64,000 nt of DNA from Nitzschia sp. pyKryTriq1. Its lineage: Eukaryota; Bacillariophyta; Bacillariophyceae; Bacillariales; Bacillariaceae. Shown in pieces: positions 33,466 to 43,453 of the stretch. The first letter of the stretch is position 1. The number at the start of each line of letters is the position of its first letter. The stretch spans positions 2,108,001 through 2,172,000 of the forward strand of contig OY101123.1 of the NCBI GenBank assembly GCA_956465555.1, written 5' to 3'. The position numbers and the translations under genes are program-made. The notes beneath the pieces are model-generated. The model ran no database searches and was not told the DNA's origin. It was given only the letters and a program-made list of their open reading frames with translations.

Positions 33466-34681
33466 ATGGACGACGACGAGCAGCAGCAGCAAGACCAGCA
33501 GCAAGACCATGACCTCGAAACGCAAACGCAGCTTTACAAAAAAGCCCTAAAGAGTTTGGACGGCGAAAAGCGAGCGGCCATCAAGAAAGCCAAGGCGCTC
33601 AAGGGCAAAAAGGGAAAAGAGGCGCTGGCCGCAGTGGAAAGCGAGTATGCGGAAAAGCTGCAAGCGTTGGAAGACAAGTACCAGCAAGAAGTAGCAGCAG
33701 CAGCAGCAGCAGTGCTTGGGAGTGATGAAACAGTCCAAGGAGTCGTCGAAACAGCAGAAGTCGATACATCCGCAGCAGCAGCAGCAGCAGCAGCAAATAG
33801 CAAGAACAACAACAATGATGATGATGATGATGATGCTGATACTGAAAAAGAACGCAAATTAGAAAAGGCCCGCCGCAAAAAGGAAAAGCAACGCCAAAAG
33901 GAGCTCGAGAAGGAACGCGAGCTGGAGGAAATTGCCGCCAATGCGGGACCCAATATGCGTCTTGTGGAAATGGAACAAATCCAAACGACGTGGCTCAACG
34001 CGCGTCACTTGACGATTCGAGAAGTGGCGGCCGATGGACATTGTTTGTATCGAGCCATTGGAGCGCAGACGCAACAAGACTATACCCAAGTTCGTGAGTA
34101 TACGTATCAGTATGCAGTCAGTATGTATATACCTACTTGTGTACTGTAATTTATTTTGGATTGACTGCGGTGGGGGTCTACAAGTATCCTGTCCTGTCCT
34201 GTCCTGTCCTTTCTCACATCTCACTTCTCTCTACTTTCGTACTAAATGTACTACTACTGCCTGTACTGTACGTACATTGTAACTTATCGCATCAGGATCC
34301 CTTTGTGCCGACACATTGCAAGCCCATGCCGACGACTTTGCTCCCTTTTGTGAATTTGACAGTAACAAGAATATACATTCCTTTGACGACTATGTGAATC
34401 AAGTTCGAAACAGTGCCGAATGGGGTGGACATTTGGAATTAAGGGCCTTGTCGAGAGCATTGGGACGTCCTATTGAAATCTTTTCCATTCGGGAACCATT
34501 GGAAATTCAAGAAGAAGAAGAAGCAGAAGCAGAAGCAAAAGCAGAAGCAGAAGCAGAAGCAGAAGCAGAAGCAGAAGCAGACGAAAACAAGAACCCCATT
34601 CGATTATCCTATCATCATCACTACTATGCCTTGGGGGAACACTACAATCAAGTAGTAGTGGTCGACAAGAAGGAAGAATAA
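33466..34681 (+). CDS. OTU-family deubiquitinase (OTUD6-like)
   Basis: Two exons, 33466-34093 and 34296-34681, joined in phase 1 (QV-R-SLC) across a 202-nt GT..AG intron, giving 337 residues. The first ~165 residues are helical and charged (Gln/Asp start, EEL/KKA-rich helix, poly-Ala, poly-Asp, then an EKARRKKEKQRQKELEKE helix). The OTU domain has VAADGHCLYRAIG with the catalytic Asp/Cys (about D190 and C193), DDFAPFCEF, SAEWGGHLELRALSRALGRPIEIFS and near the end HHHYYALGEHYNQV with the catalytic His. The layout (coiled N-terminus, C-terminal OTU) matches OTUD6/OTU2. An (AGAAGC)n repeat inserts a Glu-Ala run before the last strand. It would cleave ubiquitin chains. Its stop is 23 bp from the stop of the convergent next gene. 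Confidence 0.93.
34511..34580 (+). repeat. (AGAAGC)n hexanucleotide, coding
   Basis: In-frame repeat encoding Glu-Ala within the OTU domain, placed before the conserved LSYHHH..GEHYN segment. Confidence 0.85.
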
Positions 34682-34704
34682 GAGTAACTTTACTTTACTT
34701 TACT

Positions 34705-36165
34705 TTACTTTTGCATTTTCGTAGCAGCACTACTCGTTGCTTCTTCTTCCGTCTTGTACTTGTGCCCTTGCCTTCCCATACGTTTGGGTTCTAATTTCCA
34801 AATCTTTTTGTGATTTGCCAAAGGAATAGGAGTAATGTGCAAATGATCCAAACAATAACACCACAAGGGTTGATCCCGCCAGGAATCGATTTCCAAAGAG
34901 TACCGGGGCCATAAACATTCGGACGCGGCCTTGGCAAAGGTCGTCGGTCGTCCCACCGCATAACCAATGTATCGATTCTCATACAGGGTACAATTGTGAA
35001 GCATGGCAGGATTGGATTCCACATCCGGCTGTTGGCGTAAATAGTCCTTGCTGGCTTGAATGTTCTTGGGTATATCCTTTTGGAAGACTTCAATGCGTCG
35101 AAATTCTCCCATGGCACCTCCTCCTCCCCGATGCAAATACTGGGCATGCCCTTGAGGTGATTCCCAAATGGCACGGGCCATGTCTTGAATCTCTTGAAAT
35201 GTCGTGGTGGTGGTGGTGGTATTTTCATTCTTCGTATTTCCATTCTTATCATGATGATCGTGATTATGATCATCATTATCATTAGGATGATTATTCAATA
35301 CATGTCCAATGGAATCCATGTAAAAAACGACTTGACAATGTTGCTGTACATACGTATCATTCCACGCAAAGAATTTGGCATGTCGGGATTGCGTAATATA
35401 CCGACGATATTCCGGATGGGGTCGGATCAATTTATGCCATCCGGGAGCGACGAGACGGGGTAGATTGGTAAAGACCAAAAAATGAACTTTTTGTTTATCA
35501 TCCTCCTCCTCCTGCTGCTGATGCTGCTGATGGTGACTGTTTCTGTTTCTGTTGTTGTTGTTGGTGTCGTCGTCGTCATCGTCATCGTCGGAGTGGTTGT
35601 GGTAAAAGTCGAGGATTCGTACATTTTGAAGTCGATCGGCATGCGAGGCCCACTGTCCGTAGGTGGAAGCGACAAAGCAAACATCGAGCAATCGTAATGG
35701 TAGTTTCGTTGTCGATGTGGTTGTGGTTGTGGATGTGGTCGTTATCGTCGTATGGTTATTGCTGGAAGTGATGATGGCGGGGAGGATGATGCTGTCTTTG
35801 CTGGGTGCATTCATAGACGCAGACGAAGATGCAGAAGGAAAGTCCAAGTCCACGTATAAGTTTTGCATCATAATATGATGATGCGGTTCCAACTGCAACT
35901 GCAACTGCTGCTGCTGCTGCACTTTGACGACTGATGATGTTGATGGCACAAATAAGAGCATCAGCAACCAGTGAAATTGAGAACAATACAACACCACGGC
36001 GGCAACCACAATCATCAGGAATTGTCGAGAGACTCGAGTACTACTATTACTGCTGGTACTGGTAGTGGTCGTGGAGGCGGATGATGATGATGCTGTCGTT
36101 GTAAGATTACTCCTACGAGCACTCCTACTCCTGCTCATACTCATACTCATACTCGTATGACTCAT
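34705..36165 (-). CDS. Type II membrane protein, putative glycosyltransferase
   Basis: 486 residues, one exon. A basic Ser-rich cytosolic tail is followed by one transmembrane segment (about 47-72, LMIVVAAVVLYCSQFHWLLMLLFV), then a Thr/Ser/Gln stem, the usual Golgi type II layout. The luminal part has LDVCFVASTYGQW, KVHFLVFTNL, a YRRYITQSRHAKFFAWNDTYVQQHCQVVFYMDS stretch, and near the end RYSLEIDSWRDQPLWCYCLDHL. The order 'residues fixed to walk along the chain, acidic pair after a hydrophobic strand, RDQ plus aromatic residues' recalls TOD1/DUF616-type glycosyltransferases, but the match is from memory and weak. Asn/Asp/His runs are inserted between blocks. Substrate unknown. It converges with the OTU gene. 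Confidence 0.55.
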   Translation of the reverse strand: MSHTSMSMSMSRSRSARRSNLTTTASSSSASTTTTSTSSNSSTRVSRQFLMIVVAAVVLYCSQFHWLLMLLFVPSTSSVVKVQQQQQLQLQLEPHHHIMMQNLYVDLDFPSASSSASMNAPSKDSIILPAIITSSNNHTTITTTSTTTTTSTTKLPLRLLDVCFVASTYGQWASHADRLQNVRILDFYHNHSDDDDDDDDTNNNNRNRNSHHQQHQQQEEEDDKQKVHFLVFTNLPRLVAPGWHKLIRPHPEYRRYITQSRHAKFFAWNDTYVQQHCQVVFYMDSIGHVLNNHPNDNDDHNHDHHDKNGNTKNENTTTTTTTFQEIQDMARAIWESPQGHAQYLHRGGGGAMGEFRRIEVFQKDIPKNIQASKDYLRQQPDVESNPAMLHNCTLYENRYIGYAVGRPTTFAKAASECLWPRYSLEIDSWRDQPLWCYCLDHLHITPIPLANHKKIWKLEPKRMGRQGHKYKTEEEATSSAATKMQK

Positions 36166-37280
36166 GAATATTATATGATATGATGTGATATGATATTATC
36201 GGCCGCTTCTGATGTTGTAGCAAGAACGCGGAAGAGGATGTGCTGGATGTGCTGGATGTGGCTGCAGGTACTGTACTTGTATTCTCGGAGAGGAGGAGGA
36301 GGAGGAGTCTATGACAGATCGATGACAGATCGATGATGATGATGACAGATCAATGATGATGATGATGATGATGATGATGATTCATTCATTCATTCATGCA
36401 TTCAGGTTCTCATCATGCAAATACATAATAATATGCATGAGTCGTCGTCGTCGTCTCGACACCAGAAATTGAAAATTTACTGTACTGTACGGGTAACAGA
36501 CAAGACTCTATACTATAGCTCTAGAGTAGAGTAGAGTAGAGTAGTAGAGTAGAGTAGGTGGGGATAATTCGAATACCAATAAGCCAGCACTATTATTCTA
36601 CCGGTCGAGTGTTGGGATTACAGTCCACCGATGCGATATGGTCGTTGGTCGTACCTTTGGTAGACTACTACGTACTTGCATTCATCAGATCAGTCATCAT
36701 CATACAGTATGCATGGTCAAAACCAAAAATTCCAAGTCGCGCTGTGCTGTGCTGCATGGGCGAGCTGCGAGTGCAGCAGATGATCCACTTGCAGGTCGGT
36801 TGGTGGGCTGATCGATCCGATTCCAAAAGGACCTTGCTTAGGCCTTTGTGACCGAATGAATCGCGCGGCTCTGTATGTGCGTCACGCTCGCAAAAAATAT
36901 ATTCGTTTTTATCCATACACGTATATTAGGCCGCCATGAGACACAGATTCATATCCATCCTATACAGCCATGAGTAAATATAAATTCCACATTCGTCTAA
37001 GTAACCATGTCCGAAATTCCTCCCACACTCTCGCCAAGAAGCAAGTCCGCCGCCGAAACAGCGATCTCGCTAAATGAATAATAATGCTCACATTATTGTT
37101 TCATCATCCTCCCTTTTCCACGATCCCGTCGCATACAACACCATCCGCTCACACCGACGAGCATATCATATCATATCATTCATTCCAATTGCGTCGTTTC
37201 ACCTAACCAGCAATTACAAAATCAATCAATCAACTAATCAATCAATCAATCAATCAACTAATCAATATCGAGCATTCACC
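36166..37280. promoter_or_regulatory. Divergent intergenic region with several microsatellites
   Basis: About 1.1 kb between divergent starts. It contains (GGA)n at 36290-36307, (GAT)n at about 36331-36381 followed by (ATTC)n, (GAGTA)n at about 36521-36556, and (AATC)n at about 37220-37266 just before the rightward ATG. No gene is supported; the frame of the rightward gene is open to 37074, but its first good ATG context is 37281. Confidence 0.5.
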
Positions 37281-39329
37281 ATGGTCCTAGAAACAATTGA
37301 TACCGATACTATTGAAATGGAGACTGTCTACGTCGAGGGAGGAGACGTTTCGGCTACCAAAATCATCAGCACGCCCACCAACACTACTCCTGTGAATAAT
37401 AATAACAATGCTGCCGACGACTCCGAAAACATGAGTCCTACCGAAGACACTACTCAACATCCGGAAGACGAGGAAGAACGTGAGGAGACTCCTATGGATG
37501 ATGAAGAAGAACAACAACAACAACAACCTGAAGCCGTCGATGCCCGCGAAGAGGTCACGACCCACCACAAGGAGGAAGACATCATCGAAGAGCGCGACTT
37601 TGACAAGAACCCGACTGTTCTCTTTGCCCTACTCCAAAAGAAGGAATGGAAGGCCGCCATTCAGCGATCTCACGCCAACCAGGAAGAGACGCGTGTTTGG
37701 GTCGCGCGCAAGGAAAAGGAGGACGGACGCCTCCGATGGCGATTGTTGCCCATCCATGCCGCCATTGTGTTCAAGGCACCTGAAGATGTCATCGTAACAT
37801 TGCTAGGAGCCTTCCCCAAGGGCGCTCAAGCCAGGGACGATCAAGGCATGTTGCCGCTTCATTTGGCCTTCCGCAACGGAGCTTCCGAAGAAATCGTCAA
37901 CCTCTTGTTGATGGCCTACCCCCAGTCGATCGACGTCAAGGATCGCAAGGGACGCACGCCTTTGGTGTTGGCACAAGCCTCCACCTCGCCCAACAAGGAC
38001 GGATTCTTGAGAGCCTTGGAGCGTGGACCTGCCTACTACCAAGAAGCCGCGGCTACGGCGGGTCGTGCCGCCGCTGCTGCCGAACAATGGGCCATCTTTG
38101 AAGCCCAGTTGGCCCAAGCCAAGCAAGCACACCAACATGAATTGGCGGCCGTCCAACTCGAGTCGGAAAACAAGCACCGTGAACTTCTAGTCAAGATCGA
38201 CGAGATGGAGAAGGAATTGGCCAAGACTCACGAAACCTCACAAGTCTTGGTCGATCACGTCAACTCGTTGGAAGCTCAACTCAACACTCGATCCGATACG
38301 GAACGATTCTTGGCTACCAAAATTGCCACCCTTGACTCGTCTCTCAAGACCACCGAGAAGTCTCGTGAGGAAATCGAACAGCAACTCAAGATGGAAAATA
38401 TCACCTTGACGGCCGAACGGGACGGATACAAGTCCAAGTTTGAGGAGATCGAGAAACAGTACGATCAAGCTCAAGAAAAGCTCAAGGAATCCGTGGACGT
38501 GTTGGAACGACGCGAACAAGAATGGACCAAGAACAAGGAAGATTTGGAACGTCAATCCAAGAGCTTCCAAATGGACTGGGCCAATGCCCACGCCAACTGT
38601 GCCATCTTGGATGCTCAACTCAAGAAGAAGATGGAGACGGAACACGCATTGGCGACTCAAGTAAGCTCTCTTGCTTCCAAGCTTGCTGAAAATGCCTCGG
38701 ACGCACGAGACAGCAGTAACAAGTACAGCAAGCACATGAAGGAAATGGAAGAGGAACGAATGATCTTGCGAAACTCGGTCCAAGATTTGACCAAGCGTCT
38801 CAAACTCGTTGCTACTCTCTTGGAAGATATGGGAAACCAACAAAACAAGATTATTGAGGAATCCAAGTTCAACGACTTTGCTATCGCTCAAGCCTTGGAG
38901 TCCCATGCCAAGATTGTTTCGGAAGCCCAAAAGCAGTCCAACCTCTTGGAGAATGCCCGCAAGGAGCGTGAAGAAATGAGAAAGAAGCTCTTGGAACAAG
39001 AAGAGAGACTTTCCGAGAACGAGGAGAAGCGTTCGATCATTATGGACGCGATTGTCTTGCAAGGTGAACACATGGCAAAAACCAAGGGCGCTCGAGATAA
39101 CATGATCGACAGCATGAAGCAAATGGGTGATGAAGTCAAGTCTGTTCTCGATCACATTAGAAGCGTCATCCCGCCTACTGACGACGACAACGACAACGAC
39201 GAAGACCTTGTCGATGCGGTGGTCAAGAGCATTACTAGCCCCGCTACCGAGGAAGAACTTACGGTTGTTGCTGCTTTGGTTGGGGAAGAGAAGAAAGAGG
39301 AAGAAGAAGAAGAAGAAACGACTCTCTAA
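37281..39329 (+). CDS. Ankyrin-like/coiled-coil protein, cluster member 4 (long)
   Basis: 682 residues, no intron, ATG 37281 in a CACCATGG context. After an acidic leader comes the family block ERDFDKNPTVLFALLQKKEWKAAI, then LRWRLLPIHAAIVFKAPEDVIVTLLGAFP, QGMLPLHLAFRNGASEEIVNLLLMAYP and DRKGRTPLVLAQAS, ankyrin-like repeats at about 115-235. The remaining ~430 residues are a long coiled coil with little interruption, closing in an acidic Glu tail. It is the most divergent member and is on the opposite strand from members 1-3, separated from them by two unrelated genes. It lacks the intron seen in members 2 and 3. A frame extension to 37074 contains low-complexity sequence and is probably 5' UTR. 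Confidence 0.82.
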   Translation: MVLETIDTDTIEMETVYVEGGDVSATKIISTPTNTTPVNNNNNAADDSENMSPTEDTTQHPEDEEEREETPMDDEEEQQQQQPEAVDAREEVTTHHKEEDIIEERDFDKNPTVLFALLQKKEWKAAIQRSHANQEETRVWVARKEKEDGRLRWRLLPIHAAIVFKAPEDVIVTLLGAFPKGAQARDDQGMLPLHLAFRNGASEEIVNLLLMAYPQSIDVKDRKGRTPLVLAQASTSPNKDGFLRALERGPAYYQEAAATAGRAAAAAEQWAIFEAQLAQAKQAHQHELAAVQLESENKHRELLVKIDEMEKELAKTHETSQVLVDHVNSLEAQLNTRSDTERFLATKIATLDSSLKTTEKSREEIEQQLKMENITLTAERDGYKSKFEEIEKQYDQAQEKLKESVDVLERREQEWTKNKEDLERQSKSFQMDWANAHANCAILDAQLKKKMETEHALATQVSSLASKLAENASDARDSSNKYSKHMKEMEEERMILRNSVQDLTKRLKLVATLLEDMGNQQNKIIEESKFNDFAIAQALESHAKIVSEAQKQSNLLENARKEREEMRKKLLEQEERLSENEEKRSIIMDAIVLQGEHMAKTKGARDNMIDSMKQMGDEVKSVLDHIRSVIPPTDDDNDNDEDLVDAVVKSITSPATEEELTVVAALVGEEKKEEEEEEETTL

Positions 39330-40358
39330 GCACTTCCTTCTACAGCAAGCCAAACCACCACCACCACCATGATCGACACCCCGATTGACTTACTATCATC
39401 GTGTCAGATATTTTAAATTACTTGTACAATTGAATATTATTATTATTACATATTATATTATATTATTATTAGAAGAAATCTAATTTCATTCTTCCATTGA
39501 TTGCTTCGTCTTGTACTACCGGTAGGTATGTAAATAGTAGAGTCAGCAGTGATGATTGATGGTCATGATGATGCACGTCGGGTCCTCCTCGTCGCACAAG
39601 AACTTTGGCTTCCAACAAGAAAAAGAAGCGAGGAGAGACGAGGAGCCTTCTTGGCGTGGCCCTTTACTAGAGTAGTACCAGCACCTACTACGGTAGAGTG
39701 GCTGATAGTACTAGCTAGTAGTACGATCTCTGTCTACTCTACTAGTAGTAGTAGCTCTAGATTAGAGTAGAGCCGCAACATGAGTGCTGACGAGTAAATC
39801 GTCGTCGCCTTTATCCAACAAGAGTAAAGTTTCCTTTTTTGGCTTCACTGTCACTACTACGAGTATCTACGCTGTGCTAAAGTTCCAGCATCAGTACTAC
39901 CGCTGTCTCTACTACTACTACTGCAGTACTACTACCCGAGAGAGGAGTGCGAGGGGCCTACACGTGTAACGACGACAGCCTCGCGTATCTTCTTTTACCA
40001 GTACAGTAAGTACGAACGCACGTTCATCATCAAAAAAGCCAAGGCGATCTTTTGTTGACAGACACAACACAACACAACACAACACAACACAACACAACAG
40101 AACAACAAACATCATCATCGGTTCGTACAGTTGTCACCTTCCTTCTTTCTTTCCTTCCTTCCTTCCTTCCTACCCTTTCCCCTGTGCATGTTTCACCATC
40201 TTATCTACGGGTCCCGGTTGAGCAGGAGTGTGGTAGTAGTGGTTTGGCTGTCGTTGTTGCTCCAAATCATTTCCCTTGGTTTCGTCGATAATACGCTCGC
40301 GGAAAGCTTGAGCCTGGGAACTTCTACTCGTAGTGGTGGTAGCAGCATTTTTTTGAAC
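39330..40358. other. Intergenic region with low-complexity sequence
   Basis: About 1 kb between two rightward genes. It holds TA-rich sequence at 39430-39475, one TACCGGTA (39517-39524), TAGTA-rich imperfect palindromes around 39700-39770, (ACACA)n at about 40066-40100 and (CCTT)n at about 40146-40172. The last two look like 5' UTR of the peptidase gene. An ATG at 40188 is in frame with the peptidase and would add a hydrophobic N-terminus. Confidence 0.45.
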
Positions 40359-43301
40359 ATGGAGACGCTCGACACACAAGACTTTCACCAATATGCGGCG
40401 TGTGCTGTCGAATTATCCAATGCTTGCGTGATTGGTACTGGTAATCACAACAACAACAAGAACAACGACCAAGTAGTACTATCCGTGGAGCGATCCGTCC
40501 GAGACTGGGACAATGACTGCCGGAAATCCTACTTGTATCAAATTCCACTTTTCTTGGGCGATGATGACGATGACGAGGACGATGACGACGCCGCCCCAAA
40601 CACACAAAACACACACGAACAACCACCTCTGATGATCCCTCCCACCCTGTTGGATTCTTCCATTGTCGCCCGACTCGTATCACCGTCGGGTCGCAAGACG
40701 ATTCTCATTAAAAAGAACCTCAAGAATGACGAACAGAAGAAGAAGACGAATACGTGGTTCTTGGAGATTTGGGAGGGAGCATCCATGATTCGTCGGATCC
40801 ATAATAATTATTTGGATCAGCACCACCACGGTTCGATTATTGTGAATGATGTCACGTTTGGGTCACCTTCCTGGTCGTCCGATGAAACCTGCCTGGTCTA
40901 TTCGGCAGAACGATTGCCTCCTAAAACCACTTCCTATTGGTCGTCAGAGGAGGCGACGACGACTACTACTTCTAGTAGTACTGGTAGCACTACTACTGGT
41001 ACTAGTAGTAGTACTAGTACCCCAATGAGAGGAGCCCAAAATGTCTTGGGACAAGGGATCGCAGAAGATTGGGGCGAAAAGTACGACCAACAAGCGCCTC
41101 TGTTGGATTTGTACATTCTCAATATTACCACCGCCCGTGTGGAACGAGTACCATTTCGTCCACAAGACAATGATGCCAATGATGATGATGATAATGATAA
41201 TGATGATGATGACCATGATCCATACTATAATCCACAATCGACATTGGATTCCGTTTCCTTGGGACAAGCCGTCTTTTATCCCGACAACGTCAACAACAAC
41301 AACAACAACGTCAACGACAACAACAACAACGCAAAGAAGAAAATTGCCTTTACTTGTTTTGATGCCGGTGGAATGAAGGGTATGAGTCGTCGTTTGGGAA
41401 TGGTCTTTTGTCGCAATCGACCCAGTCAAGTGTACGAAGCCGATATTACCCAACTACTGGAACGATTGGCATTATTATTATTATCGCCGACCACCACCAC
41501 CACCACCACCACCACCACCATGTTGGAGGACAAGACAGAAGAAAACGAGAAACAAGACAAATTAAGTTGTCCTTGCCAATGCATCTCGTCCGAATTTGCC
41601 TTGGCTCGATCGCCACGCTACATTCCATCATTGCAAGAAGGCGTCGTCAAAGGCGAAGCTGAAAATGCTGCGGCTGCCGTCTTATTGGTCTTTTTGGGAA
41701 ACAAACAAGGATTTGCCAGTCATGATGGATGTATGGGATTGTATTCCTACTACGAATCATCATCATCTTTGATGGTTGAGCAGAGTACTGCTACTGCTAC
41801 TACTACTACTACTGCTGCTAATACCGCTATCAAAATCAAGGAACTCATTCCCATCATTTCACGTCCACTGCAAGATGGACCCAAAGTTCCTCGTCGAAAC
41901 GATGATGACGACGATACTAATATTAATATTGGAATGGGATTTCCAGGTATTTTTACGGGCGACCTCCCGCTCCCTTGTGCCATTCCAGGAACTCAAACAC
42001 TCTTGCTGGGGACCTTGTGGGGATCCGTCACAAGGCTACTTCAAGTCGATGTCGTCACGGGACAATGGAATTTGATTGATTTTGAAGAATCGCATCCACT
42101 GGCTAGTCATTCTCTTCTTTGTCAAATATTGCCGACGATGGAAGGGGACGACAAAAAAAAGGAGAGTGTTGACATTATTATTACGGAAAGTACCTCCAAC
42201 CTTCCAGCTCGTTTGTGGAAACTTTCCTTTCCCAAAACAACAACAATAACAACCAAGACCAGCAGTATTGCGACAGCGCCGGGTGTGGTAAAGGCGAAAG
42301 CGACCAAGCTTCCCGACTTGGGATCCATTGCTTGTACCGACTTTTCTCCCGTACAAGCCAACTTCCAGCCTGCCTTTGACGTCCAACTCATCTCGATTCC
42401 TCCACCACCGCCACCAACAACAGCCGAAAATTCAAAGGATGATGATCATCATCCAGCCGACGACGAACGGATCCAAGCGATTGTTCTAATTCCTCATTCG
42501 GCGACCAAAACCAACAAGGTTCCATTGGTCGTCGTCCCGCACGGTGGCCCTCATTCGGCATCAACGTCTTCCTACGTTCCAGGCTTTGCCTTTTTGGCAA
42601 GTCGGTGTGCAGTACTCCTACCAAATTATCGAGGCTCGATCGGATTCGGACAAGAACCCTTGACGAGTCTCTTGACTCGAATCGGACGTCAAGATGTCGA
42701 CGATGTCATGGCTTGTACCAAACATGTATTACAAAGGCAAGATCAACAACCGTTTTCTTCGGATCGAATTATTGATGATACACGAGTGGCTATTTGTGGA
42801 GGATCTCATGGTGGATTCCTTACGGCGCATTGTACCAGTCAATATCCTTCCTTCTTTCGAGCGGCCGTGATGCGAAATCCCGTAACAAATATTGCCAGTA
42901 TGGTCACGGCGACCGACATTTCCGATTGGTGTTATGCCGAATGTTTGGGTTACACGTTGAACAATGGCGCGATCTTTCGAGGCCCGACCAAAGAAGAATT
43001 ATCCATCATGTACGACAAATCTCCCATTGCCAATCTTGTTGATGATGATGATGATGATGGCACCATGACGGCCAACAAGATGAAAACTCCGACACTGATC
43101 GCCTTGGGACTGGCCGATTTACGCGTTCCGCCGTCCCAAGGCAAAGAATGATATTACACGTTACGAAGCCAAGGCGTTCCTACTGAATTATTGATCTACC
43201 CCAAGGACAATCATGCACTGGCATTGGTCGGTACCGAAGCCGATCATTGGATTCGTATCATGAGATGGTTGCGATTGCATTTATTCTCGTCCAAAGAATA
43301 A
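40359..43301 (+). CDS. Acylaminoacyl-peptidase-like serine peptidase (S9C) with one in-frame TGA
   Basis: The frame from ATG 40359 runs 930 codons to a TGA at 43149-43151, then continues without another stop for 49 codons to TAA at 43299-43301. The N-terminal two thirds should form the beta-propeller, padded with Asp/Asn/Thr runs. The C-terminal alpha/beta hydrolase has VPLVVVPHGGPHS, nucleophile GGSHGG (Ser about 816), and LGLADLRVPPSQGKE with the catalytic Asp (about 920). After the TGA come YYTLRSQGVPTELLIYPKDNHAL with the catalytic His (about 952) and a normal C-terminus (WLRLHLF). The TGA stands where relatives have an aromatic residue (QGxEYY), so nothing is missing around it. Acylaminoacyl peptidases remove N-acetylated residues from peptides. 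Read as a stop, the enzyme loses its His. Start 40188 is the alternative. Confidence 0.8.
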
Positions 43302-43453
43302 AAAATAACAATAATATCCATAACCATAACAATAAGATTAAATGAAAGAAACGTAAAATTTCAAAATACTATTACGGTACGACTCAAATTGAGTAGTTTA
43401 GCTTTGTCCACTGGTAGTAGAGTAGAGTAGGGTGCGAGTACGGAGTGCTACTA

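Noticed and set aside
38238-39353. 371-codon leftward frame rich in Leu/Phe
   Set aside because: Antisense of the coiled coil of cluster member 4; GAG/AAG-rich coding strands give such frames.
43302-43453. SECIS element for selenocysteine at the in-frame TGA
   Set aside because: An ATGA occurs near 43341, but I could not build the required stem and apical loop by eye, and the position is normally aromatic, so selenocysteine is not supported.
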